A stretch of 64,000 bases of DNA, taken from CAYPPG01 sp964412555 (GTDB lineage: Bacteria; Hinthialibacterota; Hinthialibacteria; Hinthialibacterales; Hinthialibacteraceae). The notes under the pieces were generated by a model. The model worked only from the letters and a program-made list of their open reading frames with translations. It was not told the origin of the DNA and did not search any database. Below are positions 35,623 to 45,499 of this stretch, in pieces. Numbering within the stretch: the stretch's first letter is position 1; every line of letters starts with the position of its first letter. Made by a program: the position numbers and the translations under genes. The DNA lies in contig CAYPPG010000001.1 in NCBI GenBank assembly GCA_964412555.1, positions 62,001 to 126,000 on the forward strand, read 5' to 3'.

Positions 35623-36684
35623 TCAATTCCCGTGCGTGAATGTCAAAACCGGCGTGCAATGCCGGGCGGTTAAAGGGCGATCCCGTTTCAATAATGTTTC
35701 GGCGGATTCTTTCGGCCAGTGCGTATTGAGTATTTCAAAATAACTGAAGTAATTGACTCCCCTCAATTCATCGGGTTCCCCATCCCAATAGGGGAACGTT
35801 TCCGGATGCAAGGTCCATTCGGCAATTTTTTCAAATGCTTTCTTCAGTGTATGGCCGCCGGAAGAACGGTAATCATAGAGGTCGACTCCATTTACTTTGG
35901 CAATTTCAGCGGCGATGGTTTGCGGCATCAAGGAAAAGTGTGAATACCAAATACCGCGAAGCCCATCACTTCGATTGACCTCATGGATCATGTGTCCATC
36001 GTCGGCAATCTGGAGTTCGATAAATTCTTTCCAGCGTGCAATACCGGCATCAAACAAATCATGATCGTTCAAATACGCAGCCGAAGCCATGACCAGCACA
36101 AGCCCCCAATTCCCCCAATTGTTGTTTCGATCCATGGTGTTCATGGGGAGAGCGCGATTTTTCACAAACTTTTTAAATCGTTGCTGATTTTCAGATGGCC
36201 AAAACGGAGCCTCTTTGAGTAAATCCGCCGCGAAGATCATGGCGGGAAAATGATAGCTGAACGACAGGGTGGAATCGTCTTTTGTGCTCATGCTTTCGAT
36301 ACCGGCTGCCCATGCGTCGATCAGGCGAATCGCCGCTTTCGCATATGTTACTTTCTCTGTTATGCGATAATATAAAGCCAACATATAAGCACTATTGGCA
36401 TCATCCTGCAATACTCTTTTGGATTCCGTGTGTCCTTTCGCATCCCGGTAATACCCCGGTATATACCAGTGATTAGGGACATGCGGTTTGCGATTCAATT
36501 CAGAATCAGCGATCTTTTTCAACTGCTGGTATGCCGAATAGGTTGGTTCTTCTTGGTTTTCAATCCGTTGCTTGAGTGTTTCCAAGCGCTCATTCGAAAG
36601 GAATACTCCTTCCGCTTGCCATTCTTGTGCTGGAATGGCAAGCGGAGCAATCAAGAATAAACAAATCAGACTCAATGATTTCAT
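35623..36684 (-). CDS. Alginate-lyase-family (PL5-like) secreted enzyme
   Basis: 353 residues with a signal peptide (MKSLSLICLFLIAPLAIPAQ). Start set at ATG 36684; a GTG four codons upstream is possible. The alginate_lyase (alpha/alpha toroid) fold is indicated by LNRKPHVPNHWYIPGYYRD, KVTYAKAAIRLIDAWAAGIE, NNNWGNWGLVLVMASAAYLN and GHMIHEVNRSDGLRGIWYSH. The NNW and histidine-tyrosine residues in these segments fit the active cleft. It likely cleaves uronate polysaccharides by beta-elimination in the periplasm or outside. It follows the Gfo/Idh/MocA gene by 15 bases, so they form one operon. Confidence 0.85.
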   Translation of the reverse strand: MKSLSLICLFLIAPLAIPAQEWQAEGVFLSNERLETLKQRIENQEEPTYSAYQQLKKIADSELNRKPHVPNHWYIPGYYRDAKGHTESKRVLQDDANSAYMLALYYRITEKVTYAKAAIRLIDAWAAGIESMSTKDDSTLSFSYHFPAMIFAADLLKEAPFWPSENQQRFKKFVKNRALPMNTMDRNNNWGNWGLVLVMASAAYLNDHDLFDAGIARWKEFIELQIADDGHMIHEVNRSDGLRGIWYSHFSLMPQTIAAEIAKVNGVDLYDYRSSGGHTLKKAFEKIAEWTLHPETFPYWDGEPDELRGVNYFSYFEILNTHWPKESAETLLKRDRPLTARHCTPVLTFTHGN

Positions 36685-36699
36685 GGGAATACTCACAAT

Positions 36700-37956
36700 T
36701 CATATAACTTTACGATTTTCGAAGTCAAATTTAACGCGGCGGCCTTCGTCGCAGGATTCATGCGCCATGATCGAGGCAACCGATTGCGCATAACCGGCGT
36801 GCACATCCGCATTCGGTTTGTTCCCACTACGGATACATTCCAGCCAATTGCGAATATGCGGCATGGCGTCACCCCAGGAGGGATAATCGTTTTTTCCTTC
36901 GATGGTAACCGGTTCTTTGATCGCTTCCGGCCCTCCGCCTTCGCCGGTTGCTGTCAATGTAGCTGTATCGAAGGTGCCCTTTGTTCCGCGGATTTGCACT
37001 TCGGTTCCTCCAGCCGAATTTACCAACCGTGAGGTGAAATGAAGCATAAATCCTTTGGGGAACATGAAACTCGTTTCCATCGTGTCGTAATGTTCCCGTT
37101 TTTCTTTCCAGAGGATCGTGGCTCCCATGCCGTTGGCACTTACCGGCAATGGATCGTCCATAAACCATGGGCCAACATCGATGACATGCGTGCCAAGAAG
37201 TCCGGCGAGGCCGATCGTGTAATCACGGAACAGATGCCAGCATCGATAGCGGCAGGGATCGAATTCCCGCATGGGTAAATACATCAAGAACTGTTCCCAA
37301 TCGATATCCTCTTTGCGCACATCGGAATAATCACGCAGCCAGCTGGGGGTGCAGCGATTATACTGGCATTCAATTTCCGTAACCGTCCCGATTACCCCGT
37401 TGCGAACGAGATCGACGGCTTGTTGGTGGGGAATATGGCTGCGCCGTTGAGTGCCGACCTGGCAAATCACACCCATTTTTTCGACGGCATCTACGGCGGC
37501 GTTGGCGTCGGCCATATTGTCGGACATCGGTTTTTCGCAATACGCATGTTTGCCGGTCAAGGCCGCTTCCGTTAGGATTCGGGCATGGGCAAAATCGGGA
37601 GTGGCGATCATGACGGCATCCACATCCTTCATTTCGAGGATATCGCGATAACGCTGTGATGTTTTGGTATCGATATCAATTTGTTCTTTGATGGAGTCGG
37701 CGGTTCGTTGTAATTGTTTTTTAGAAACATCACATAGGGCAACGACATCGGCATTGCATTCCTCACTCAACCGGCAGATCACATTTTTCAAATAATTCCC
37801 TCTTCCGCCACACCCGATTACTGCAACATGGATTCGATCATTTGCCCCAATTACGGTTGACGGAGCAAAGGTTTGAGAGAGACCGGATATCGCGATACTT
37901 CCGGTGACAGTCTTGGATAAAAACGATCGTCTGTTGAAACTGTTGTTTTTCGTCAT
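36700..37956 (-). CDS. Tat-exported Gfo/Idh/MocA-family oxidoreductase
   Basis: 418 residues. A twin-arginine signal (NRRSFLSKTVTGSIAISG) precedes the NAD(P)-binding Rossmann motif VAVIGCGGRGNYLKNV and the family motif GKHAYCEKPM with the catalytic lysine. The C-terminal alpha/beta domain carries CRYRCWHLFRDYTIGLAGLL and GTHVIDVGPWFMDDP. Such enzymes act on sugars or sugar-like substrates, with the cofactor bound before export. The pairing with the alginate-lyase-like gene points to uronate or related sugar use. A second Tat oxidoreductase of the family is at 52233. Confidence 0.92.
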   Translation of the reverse strand: MTKNNSFNRRSFLSKTVTGSIAISGLSQTFAPSTVIGANDRIHVAVIGCGGRGNYLKNVICRLSEECNADVVALCDVSKKQLQRTADSIKEQIDIDTKTSQRYRDILEMKDVDAVMIATPDFAHARILTEAALTGKHAYCEKPMSDNMADANAAVDAVEKMGVICQVGTQRRSHIPHQQAVDLVRNGVIGTVTEIECQYNRCTPSWLRDYSDVRKEDIDWEQFLMYLPMREFDPCRYRCWHLFRDYTIGLAGLLGTHVIDVGPWFMDDPLPVSANGMGATILWKEKREHYDTMETSFMFPKGFMLHFTSRLVNSAGGTEVQIRGTKGTFDTATLTATGEGGGPEAIKEPVTIEGKNDYPSWGDAMPHIRNWLECIRSGNKPNADVHAGYAQSVASIMAHESCDEGRRVKFDFENRKVI

Positions 37957-38392
37957 TTCAAGCTCCTCTATCGCGGAAACCGATTATCAATGATTTCGGT
38001 TTCGCTCAATTTTTTAAATAAATTACCTCAATCTTATGATATTTTCCCCTAATTGTCATCGTGTTTGATTTAAAAAACTTCGACCTTGGCTATTTCCTTG
38101 TCATTTGACGATAAATGTTCCATAATGGATCATATCTTTAAAAAGTGTACCGTTTTATCCCTAGATAGCCACTAAAAATACCAAAAGTGTTTTCAGGCAT
38201 GTATCCTTGTTCAGAAAAAGAATATTAGGGTACTGAATCTTTTAATTTTACGCCCATTCGTGTATAGTATCGGTGAATTAAACGGAAAGAAATGAGGAAA
38301 AAGGAAAAAATAAACCGCTCTTTCTATTCACAATTGTTCCTTTTTGTGTTTAAGTGTAGAGGAAGAAAAAAAATTCTCTTGGGATAAGTGCA
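37957..38392. other. Intergenic region between divergent genes
   Basis: 436 bases, AT-rich, without a coding frame or repeat. A TATAGT element near 38260 could be a -10 box for the rightward FG-GAP gene, but no clear -35 partner is seen. Confidence 0.45.
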
Positions 38393-39922
38393 TTGATTCG
38401 TAAAACTACTCTATTTTTAGTCCTTTTGGGTTTGACGGACATTTCCGTTATTGCGGGTCAAGTACACACAAATCTTACTGATTTGGGAGCGGTAAAGTTA
38501 ACGTTATCCGGAAACACTTATTTTGGACTAGGAACCGATGTTACCGGTGTAGGCGATTTCAACGGTGACGGTTTTCGGGAAGTCGCAATCGGCGCTCCCT
38601 CCTATGATCCGGGAGGATTCGGAAACGGCTATAACAATGGGGCTGTTTTTCTGGTTTCGGGAAAAGAGTTAGACCGAACACGGGGAGAAATCGATCTTTC
38701 CACCGAAGAGTACGAAGGATTTGTCGTATATGGCAAGATTGAATCAAAGATCGGCAACAGCCTCGCTTATGTGGGCGATATCAATGTCGATGGATTTTGC
38801 GATCTTGCCTTTGGTTCTGAAAATCATTATGGGGGATATATCATCTATGGACGAGGATTACTCGAGCGATATATCTCTTTAACCGATGAAACAGATGATT
38901 GTCTCGAAATACTCAACACCGGTTTTTGCGTTTCATCTGCGGGAGATTTTAACGGAGATGGATTCCCGGATGCGGTTTTTGGCAATCCCTATTCCGAGCT
39001 GATCGATGTCAAAGGAAAAGAGTTTCATATCGGTAGTGTGACCCTTCTATACGGCAATTCATTTTTGCCGACTTCCTTTGATGCGATGATCCCCAACCAA
39101 CACTTGAAATCGATACCGGGTCCGGCAGGAGCCGAGGTCGGCAAAAGCATATCCGGTGGATATGACATGAATTGTGATGGGTTTTCGGATATTTTGGTCG
39201 TCGCCCCAAAAGGGGGAAAGAATTTCCAAGGACGAACATTGCTTATTTATGGAAGTGAGGAGTTAGGGGAAAACGTCGAATATACATTTATTATCGATCA
39301 TGCGAAACGCTATGTACGGCCAACCCAGGATGTCAATGGAGATGGTTTTCCCGATCTTTTGGTTGGGGGAAACGATGGATCCGTGTATTTGGTTTGGGGG
39401 GGGAAGCATCTGAAAGGAACACTTAAAATTCAAGATCATTTCGATTCAAACTGGGGAACGAAACTGATCCCAGGCGATCCGAAATGGTCTTTATCCGCCT
39501 ATGGAATTGGCGATTTGAACGGGGATGGTTTTGGGGATATTGCCGTATCGATTCCACAAGCATCCGTGGGGGATAAAATCCTTGCCGGACGTGTTGTGTT
39601 TTTGTTCGGACGTCCGCAGTGGCCGGAAACAATCGATGTTCGTGGCCTTTCTAATGGGGATTTTTCTGTAATGGATTTTGTCATTGTGGACGGATTGGAT
39701 GCCTTCGGCGTCTTCGGAAGCGCAATAGCCGGAATCGGAGATATTCAAGGAGATGGGTTCGACGATGTCCTCATCGGCGCACCAATGGAGCGGGTGCCGG
39801 GCGAAAGTATTATAGAAAGCTCCGGTTCAGCGTATGTTATTCAAGGCCAAAATCTATTTCTGAGTTTACAAAGTTATCAAAGTAATTTCTTTTCCCAGCG
39901 TGATATACCCACCAGGAAATAA
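38393..39922 (+). CDS. Secreted FG-GAP (integrin-alpha-like) propeller protein
   Basis: 509 residues. The frame begins with TTG 38393, directly in front of a signal peptide (MIRKTTLFLVLLGLTDISVI); the ribosome site is weak. Seven calcium-binding FG-GAP units follow, for example VGDFNGDGFREVAIGAPSYD, VGDINVDGFCDLAFGS, AGDFNGDGFPDAVFGNP and IGDIQGDGFDDVLIGAP, forming a probable seven-bladed propeller. The end (FFSQRDIPTRK) does not carry the NW-type tail seen elsewhere. A surface adhesive or carbohydrate-related role is likely but not shown. Confidence 0.85.
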   Translation: MIRKTTLFLVLLGLTDISVIAGQVHTNLTDLGAVKLTLSGNTYFGLGTDVTGVGDFNGDGFREVAIGAPSYDPGGFGNGYNNGAVFLVSGKELDRTRGEIDLSTEEYEGFVVYGKIESKIGNSLAYVGDINVDGFCDLAFGSENHYGGYIIYGRGLLERYISLTDETDDCLEILNTGFCVSSAGDFNGDGFPDAVFGNPYSELIDVKGKEFHIGSVTLLYGNSFLPTSFDAMIPNQHLKSIPGPAGAEVGKSISGGYDMNCDGFSDILVVAPKGGKNFQGRTLLIYGSEELGENVEYTFIIDHAKRYVRPTQDVNGDGFPDLLVGGNDGSVYLVWGGKHLKGTLKIQDHFDSNWGTKLIPGDPKWSLSAYGIGDLNGDGFGDIAVSIPQASVGDKILAGRVVFLFGRPQWPETIDVRGLSNGDFSVMDFVIVDGLDAFGVFGSAIAGIGDIQGDGFDDVLIGAPMERVPGESIIESSGSAYVIQGQNLFLSLQSYQSNFFSQRDIPTRK

Positions 39923-40016
39923 TTTCGCATCCTACAGACTAAAAAGAAATCACTGAAAAGTCCATTCAATTGATATAAATACAAATTCTGAATTCACCAT
40001 AATAACAGATTCAATG

Positions 40017-40046
40017 TTGACTTTTTTATTTATCTTTGGTTAGATA
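40017..40046 (+). promoter_or_regulatory. Possible sigma-70-type promoter
   Basis: TTGACT (40017-40022) and TTAGAT/TAGATA (40040-40046) with a 17-18-base spacer, about 32 bases upstream of the LamG-like gene start. Confidence 0.45.
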
Positions 40047-40077
40047 CAACCATCACATGATAGGGGAGGTAGTCATT

Positions 40078-40908
40078 ATGCGTAATCATTATATTTATTG
40101 GGTATGGTTGATATTTGTTTTGTTTCTCACTCAAACGGTATCCGCAGACACGATTGCATGGTGGAGATTTGAAGAAGGATCTGATGGTGATGTGGTAACC
40201 ACTATCAAGGATTGGGGAGAGAATGGAAGTTCAGAAGGCTCGTTGAGCGGTGGTTCCCCGGAAGGAGATCCAGTTTACGTCAGTACCGAGCATTCTTTGG
40301 ATGTGAACGGTCTACCCGACCAAATCGCTTTAAAAATGGATGGTGTGGATGATTATATACCGGATATTCCTTTTGTGTCACTCGATTTTACCAGCACATT
40401 TACCGTCGAATGTATCATTCGATGGGATGGAATTATGGAGAATCCGCCGGAAGGACGCCGAGAAATCAGCATGATTCTCCAGCAGCAAGATGGACTTGGA
40501 ACCGGACGTTCTCTCCTCTATATTCAAGAAGACAGTTTAACGTTGGCCAGCTATCTAGGCGGCGCGGCGACCGTTCTCGAAGGGGTGGAAGTTCCTGCAA
40601 ACCAATGGATGTACGCAGGATTCACCTATGACGACGGGATTATTACATTGTGGATGGATCTCGATTTAACCGATGGGATCGACCCGGCCAGTTACACGAT
40701 CACAAATTTCCTTGATTATGAAGATAACGACGCGCCCATGATCATCGGCAGACATAAAAACCTGATCGACAATTTTCATGGTCAAATCAGTGAACTGCGA
40801 ATCACCGATAGCGGGATCAATTTCGACGGTCCACTTCCGGAAAATCCACCGGAGGATCATTTGCAAGTGTCACCGGCCGCATCAGCACAAAATTGGTTTA
40901 TTTATTGA
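40078..40908 (+). CDS. Secreted LamG/concanavalin-like protein with NWFIY tail
   Basis: 276 residues. Start at ATG 40078 after GGGGAGG. Signal peptide (IYWVWLIFVLFLTQTVSA). A single LamG-like domain starts DTIAWWRFEEGSDGDVV and includes FTVECIIRWDGIMENPPEG, MYAGFTYDDGIITLWMD and FHGQISELRITD, the usual strands of laminin-G-like carbohydrate binders. It ends SAQNWFIY, comparable to NWSIY and NWSLF in two other secreted proteins. A pseudopilin gene follows after 21 bases, so the two are probably cotranscribed. Confidence 0.82.
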   Translation: MRNHYIYWVWLIFVLFLTQTVSADTIAWWRFEEGSDGDVVTTIKDWGENGSSEGSLSGGSPEGDPVYVSTEHSLDVNGLPDQIALKMDGVDDYIPDIPFVSLDFTSTFTVECIIRWDGIMENPPEGRREISMILQQQDGLGTGRSLLYIQEDSLTLASYLGGAATVLEGVEVPANQWMYAGFTYDDGIITLWMDLDLTDGIDPASYTITNFLDYEDNDAPMIIGRHKNLIDNFHGQISELRITDSGINFDGPLPENPPEDHLQVSPAASAQNWFIY

Positions 40909-40929
40909 TCAAGAATAGGACCGTTCAAT

Positions 40930-41550
40930 ATGAAACTCCAAAAAGCGTTTACTTTAATCGAATTGCTCATTGTTGTTGCAATAATAGGGATTTTGGCTGC
41001 GATCGCGGTTCCAAATTTCATGAATGCACAAGTCCGGGCCAAATCGTCCCGAGCGCTAGCCGACTTGCGCGCCATTCGAACTGCGCTCGAGATGTACACC
41101 ATTGACTACAACCGTGCAATCCTCGATCCGAACGAGCTGGCGAACGCTGGAATTTACCAACGCGGCTTCCGCGTGTGGGGAGCATTAACAACGCCTAAGG
41201 CCTATATTTCCCCCGGCGCATTTTTCGATCCGTTCGTCCCGAAAGACAGTGAAACGACAAACGCAGCATGGGAAGCGGTGATGGACGGCGTGTATCATTA
41301 CCGGAATATCAAGTACATGCGGGAAGTCAACAATCAAAGCGCAGCCACGAATGCTGATCCGACTGCCCGATATGTTGCTCGCAGCCCCGGACCGGATCGC
41401 TGGTATATTCATTCGCCGCAACGCCTATCCATTTGGATGGCGTATGACGCTTCGAATGGATTGAACAGTGTCGGTGATATCATGGTGTGTGACAAAGGAA
41501 TTTTGGGTGTGAATTTCGTAGGGCAACAAGATCAAGTGAACGACATCTGA
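40930..41550 (+). CDS. Type II secretion/type IV pseudopilin (GspG-like), copy 3
   Basis: 206 residues. Leader MKLQKA, then the same methylation motif as the other copies and NFMNAQVRAKSSRALADLRA. The C-terminal domain has ARSPGPDRWYIHSP and MAYDASNGLNSVGDIMVCDK. It lies 21 bases downstream of the LamG-like secreted protein, suggesting that the pseudopilin and that protein act in the same export or display pathway. Confidence 0.9.
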   Translation: MKLQKAFTLIELLIVVAIIGILAAIAVPNFMNAQVRAKSSRALADLRAIRTALEMYTIDYNRAILDPNELANAGIYQRGFRVWGALTTPKAYISPGAFFDPFVPKDSETTNAAWEAVMDGVYHYRNIKYMREVNNQSAATNADPTARYVARSPGPDRWYIHSPQRLSIWMAYDASNGLNSVGDIMVCDKGILGVNFVGQQDQVNDI

Positions 41551-41582
41551 TTTTACTTCATGACTTTGTCGAACAGATTGCC

Positions 41583-42476
41583 TCACTCGACACAATGCTT
41601 CCGCAAAATTTCATAAATTGCTGAATTATCGAGATCCCCCATACCGTCCGTTATTCCCCAAGACAGCATATTTTGATGGAGTTTGGAAAGATAAAGACGC
41701 ACACCGGCTTTTTTCCCCGTTTGAAGAATCAATTCTACATCTTTCAAATGTTGACCCAAACGGGCTTGCGGTTTATAATCATGATTCAGCATCTTATCCC
41801 CTTTCGTATCCATCACCCGGGAATAAGCAACACCGGATTTCAATACGTCCATCACTGTCTGTAAATCCAATTTCAACGCTTCCGCCAACAATAGTCCCTC
41901 ACTCAATACAAATCGATTCAGACCAAGAACTAAATTCACGACCAGTTTCGTTTCACTGCCTTTCCCATTCTCGCCCATAAGATAAACATCTTTTGCGAAT
42001 GTATTTAAAATATCCCAGCAGGAGTCAATATCTTCTGCACTGCCACCGGCAATGACGACAGCCTGCCGCTCTGTAACATGGCGGGAGGAACCCAGAATAC
42101 ATGCATCGATATATTGAAATTCTCGCGATTGCAGTTCTTTCGCGATCTCTTTTGTGCTCTCAGGATCGCCGGTTGTTGTATCGAGAATGATCGTATGGGG
42201 TGCAGCTGTCTCTAAGACACCTTGCTTACCCAATAAGACTTCGCGCACAACAGGAGAATTGGGAAGGGATAAAACAATTCGCTTCGTGCATTGAGCCACT
42301 GACGCCGGAGAGGATCGTATTTCCACCCCTTTTTCTTTCATCTTATCACATTGCTTATCTTCGATATCGTAACCGGCTACATGAAATCCGGCTTGTAGCA
42401 AAAGAACAGCTAATTCGCTTCCAACCAGTCCTAAACCGATCAGTCCGATACACTGTTTCTCGCTATGATCGATCAT
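41583..42476 (-). CDS. 3-hydroxyisobutyrate dehydrogenase-family NAD(P)-dependent oxidoreductase
   Basis: 297 residues from ATG 42476, after AAAGGA. The Rossmann motif IGLIGLGLVGSELAVLLL, the substrate-binding loop DACILGSSRHVTERQAVVIA (family consensus has DAPVSGG here, so this is divergent) and the catalytic-lysine region GSETKLVVNLVLGLNRFVLS are visible. It would oxidise a beta-hydroxyacid such as tartronate semialdehyde or glycerate-type compounds. It is 16 bases downstream of a sodium:solute symporter in the same operon, so the transporter may bring in its substrate. Confidence 0.88.
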   Translation of the reverse strand: MIDHSEKQCIGLIGLGLVGSELAVLLLQAGFHVAGYDIEDKQCDKMKEKGVEIRSSPASVAQCTKRIVLSLPNSPVVREVLLGKQGVLETAAPHTIILDTTTGDPESTKEIAKELQSREFQYIDACILGSSRHVTERQAVVIAGGSAEDIDSCWDILNTFAKDVYLMGENGKGSETKLVVNLVLGLNRFVLSEGLLLAEALKLDLQTVMDVLKSGVAYSRVMDTKGDKMLNHDYKPQARLGQHLKDVELILQTGKKAGVRLYLSKLHQNMLSWGITDGMGDLDNSAIYEILRKHCVE

Positions 42477-42492
42477 AGTATTATTTCCTTTA

Positions 42493-44154
42493 TCAGAGTA
42501 ACAACAACAAATAAGTTCCAAAAATGAGAACAAATACAATGGCGCAAGCAACGAGAAATCCGATGACAGATTGCCGGTCCGGTTTCACGATAAACAAACC
42601 GCCGATATCCAGCCATCGATCTTTTGGAGGAATGGCTTCATCCAAAGACCAATGAAGCCTGTCTTCTTTCCCGATCGGGGTATGAATCTTCACAAAAAAT
42701 CGATCCACAAACTCGGTTGGAAGCGGCGAAGTCAGAACACTTGCAAGCCAACCGCAGAAAATCCCCACAGGAAGAAAACAAGCGGTCTGATAAGCAATCC
42801 CCGGAGCGGTGCCATATTCCGACGTTGGAAACCAATGAAATTTAGCAAAATACAATGTAATAGCTGCTGTAAAAAAACTCACAAAAACACCGGTCGTATT
42901 CATGCGCCGCCATAATATCCCAAGCCAGAAGGAAATTCCGATCGAGGCGGTGAGTTGGAAGAAAGTAAACGCACCTTCGAGAACTGTCGGAAACGCCGTC
43001 GAAAAATAAAGCGCAATAACGACAATACAAAAACTGACTAATCGGCCTACCTTGAGATAATGAGTTTCATCCCGATGTGGATTGATGTGATTGCGATAAA
43101 CATTTTCAGTTACCAGCGCAGAGGTTGCCACCATCAAGGCATCGCAACTGGACATGACGGCAGCCATAATGCTTGCCAACATGATTCCGCTCAAACCGAT
43201 CGGCAACAAATCGGCAATCGCGTATCCGAAAGAATGTTCGGTTTGACCGCTGATATCGAGTCCGGGATACATAACAATCGCACATACACCAATCAAAGCC
43301 CAGCCGAGAGTACAAATCCGTTTCAAAAAATTCCCGTATGTCATCCCCACGCGGCCTTCCCATTCTGCTTTCCCCGCCGAAGTGGTTGCCATAACCTGCG
43401 ACTGGGCAACGATACCGACCATGGCATTCAGAGACAGGAGAATAATTACAGGAATAGTAATCGTTTGCGCAGAAACAAGATTAAGCACTTCCGGCGAAGC
43501 GCTGTTGCGAATGCCATCCAATCCACAGACTGTCCATAAGGCAAAAGGAATCATCAAAAAGGAAAGAACAATGATAAAAATGCCTTGAATTAAATCGGTA
43601 ACCACTGCAGCGACCAATCCGCCGGCGGTACCGTATATCAGGAACGAAACCGCCATTATCAACACGGCCGTCATTTGTGAAATGGCTCCGCCAGTCATGG
43701 AAGAAATCACCACACCGGTGCCCTGCAGCATGACTCCCATATTGATCGTCATGGAAATCGCACTCACGATAACAAACAATAAAGCCGCTTCCGAACCGTA
43801 CCGTTCCCGATAAACTTCCGCCGTCGTCAAACAACGGCTGCGGCGAAACACGGGAGCCAATAACCAATAAAACGGAGTCGTAAACATCCACTGCCATTGC
43901 ACCCAGATACCGGAGATACCGTTTCGATAACAAGCTCCGCTCACGGCAACCGCTTGATCCGAATGGGTGCCCGCCCCAAAGGAATGAAAAATCATCAGCA
44001 CTTTGCCGAATCGCCGGCCCGCCATGAAGAAATCTTCCCGTGTCCGAATCGTCGACTTCGTCATGTATCCGATGAGAGTAATCCCCAAAAGATAAAGACC
44101 CACCGCAAGCCAATCGATTGTATGAAGACCAAGTACATGAGGGGTTTCATTCAT
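42493..44154 (-). CDS. Sodium:solute symporter (SSS family)
   Basis: 553 residues with about 13 predicted membrane helices. Family segments include TREDFFMAGRRFGKVLMIFH, FGAGTHSDQAVAVSGACYRN and GGLVAAVVTDLIQGIFIIVL. The gap to the dehydrogenase gene is 16 bases. The substrate is unknown; a hydroxy acid is plausible from the operon partner. It is only distantly similar to the symporter at 12682. Long antisense frames over this gene are shadows. Confidence 0.92.
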   Translation of the reverse strand: MNETPHVLGLHTIDWLAVGLYLLGITLIGYMTKSTIRTREDFFMAGRRFGKVLMIFHSFGAGTHSDQAVAVSGACYRNGISGIWVQWQWMFTTPFYWLLAPVFRRSRCLTTAEVYRERYGSEAALLFVIVSAISMTINMGVMLQGTGVVISSMTGGAISQMTAVLIMAVSFLIYGTAGGLVAAVVTDLIQGIFIIVLSFLMIPFALWTVCGLDGIRNSASPEVLNLVSAQTITIPVIILLSLNAMVGIVAQSQVMATTSAGKAEWEGRVGMTYGNFLKRICTLGWALIGVCAIVMYPGLDISGQTEHSFGYAIADLLPIGLSGIMLASIMAAVMSSCDALMVATSALVTENVYRNHINPHRDETHYLKVGRLVSFCIVVIALYFSTAFPTVLEGAFTFFQLTASIGISFWLGILWRRMNTTGVFVSFFTAAITLYFAKFHWFPTSEYGTAPGIAYQTACFLPVGIFCGWLASVLTSPLPTEFVDRFFVKIHTPIGKEDRLHWSLDEAIPPKDRWLDIGGLFIVKPDRQSVIGFLVACAIVFVLIFGTYLLLLL

Positions 44155-44257
44155 TTACATTAATCCTAAAGCACTCTTTTCTTATTCGCTACATCGTTCT
44201 TTAATACAGCTAAACCTTTTGTCATGCAATCGTTGTGTCTCGAAAGAAGGGAAGAAA

Positions 44258-44875
44258 ATGAAACAGACCGCATTCACATTGATTGAATTACTCATTGTCG
44301 TCGCAATTATCGGCATTCTAGCTGCCATTGCCGTTCCGAATTTTTTGAATGCACAAGTGCGTGCGAAAGTAGCGCGGGTAAAAAGCGATCTTCGCTCCAT
44401 GCAGGCGGCTTCAGATATGTACCGTCTCGATCATGGCGCTTATCCCTGGCCGAAACTCGGCGGAAATACGATCGCCAGTGTACAAGAATTATCCACGCCG
44501 GTCGCGTATTTAGGCAGCGTAGACTTGCAGGATCCGTTCAATCCCGAAAACATGAAGGATCTTTTTGAAATGAATGTCACCAGCTATGTGTGGGTTAATT
44601 ACCGCGGACGCTGGGCGCAGGGAGAACAAGGAAGGTGGGGTGAGCTCGTCGATCAGTTCCCCGATGGATATGCCATGAATTCACAAGGGCCAGATCACGT
44701 TCATTCCGGTGGTTCCCATCCTCCGCTGGAAATTTGGTTCGACAAAACTGTGAGTGGTGGCAACTCTGGCGGGATTCGCCCGTATGACAAAATTTATGAT
44801 CCATCCAACGGGTTGGTCAGCAAAGGAGATATTGTCCGTTATGGGGGAGAAGTGGCGGGGATTATGCTCCAATAA
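44258..44875 (+). CDS. Type II secretion/type IV pseudopilin (GspG-like), copy 4
   Basis: 205 residues. Start at ATG 44258 after GAAAGAAGGGAAG; an in-frame upstream ATG lacks a ribosome site. Leader MKQTA precedes the methylation motif shared with the other copies, then NFLNAQVRAKVARVKSDLRS. The C-terminal half carries SQGPDHVHSGGS and IYDPSNGLVSKGDIVRYGG, the copy-specific forms of the two conserved motifs. It converges with the molybdopterin remnant. Confidence 0.9.
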   Translation: MKQTAFTLIELLIVVAIIGILAAIAVPNFLNAQVRAKVARVKSDLRSMQAASDMYRLDHGAYPWPKLGGNTIASVQELSTPVAYLGSVDLQDPFNPENMKDLFEMNVTSYVWVNYRGRWAQGEQGRWGELVDQFPDGYAMNSQGPDHVHSGGSHPPLEIWFDKTVSGGNSGGIRPYDKIYDPSNGLVSKGDIVRYGGEVAGIMLQ

Positions 44876-44885
44876 AAGCTATCTA

Positions 44886-45473
44886 TCAAGTTATTACAAT
44901 TTCTCTACACTGAATTGCATTATATCCCGATTTCAAAAACGGTCTTGGCATGGGTTGTGCAAAACCATTCTCGTCAATCGCGCGGCAACGTAATTCATAT
45001 TCTCCAGCTGAAACATTCCGAAGAACAGCCGCCCAGTGAACCAAAGTGTTAGTCATCGGCCATCGATACGGTTTGCCGTTTTTCGGATCGATTTGCAGCG
45101 GAACCGGAGGTAGTTTGCTATCCGGTAAATCAACCCATTTTTCCGGTGGTGGTAAGATTTCAGCCTCTTGCCAATCCGCGTTCGTAAAATAAGGATCATC
45201 CGCGTCTAACGGTATATCTTTTGGGTGCAGCCAATACTGAACTTTGCTCAAACCGTTCATTCCCACCTGTGCCACGCCAGAGAACACGATTGATGAGCCT
45301 GCCTTCCCCGTTTCGGGTACAGACACAAAACAAGCCCAGGTTTTCAAGTGGCTTTCCGTATCGTTATTCCATGTCGCGTATGTATCATTCACTTTGTAAT
45401 CATTGGTGAGAATCAAACGTTGCAGCCATTTTACCGACTTGTTGGCGTACAAATCGGGGACGATCATCCGCAA
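44886..45473 (-). pseudogene. N-terminally truncated sulfite-oxidase-family molybdoenzyme
   Basis: About 195 residues starting with the end of a molybdopterin domain (LRMIVPDLYANKSVKWLQRL). A nearly complete Mo-co dimerisation domain follows (YWLHPKDIPLDADDPYF, RNVSAGEYELRCRAIDENG). The 200 or so residues with the molybdenum-binding cysteine are missing. The same frame can be followed upstream (NASNFNR) to a family B repeat at 45500, with no start codon. I conclude that the 5' part was lost at or near the repeat. It lies downstream of the octaheme gene in the same orientation and may once have been part of that operon. Confidence 0.8.
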
Positions 45474-45499
45474 ACGGTTGAAATTGCTTGCGTTGTATG

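Noticed and set aside
43481..44113. A 210-codon frame inside the sodium:solute symporter gene
   Set aside because: Rich in Asp, Arg, Ser and Cys with no family resemblance, while the other frame gives an unmistakable SSS transporter.
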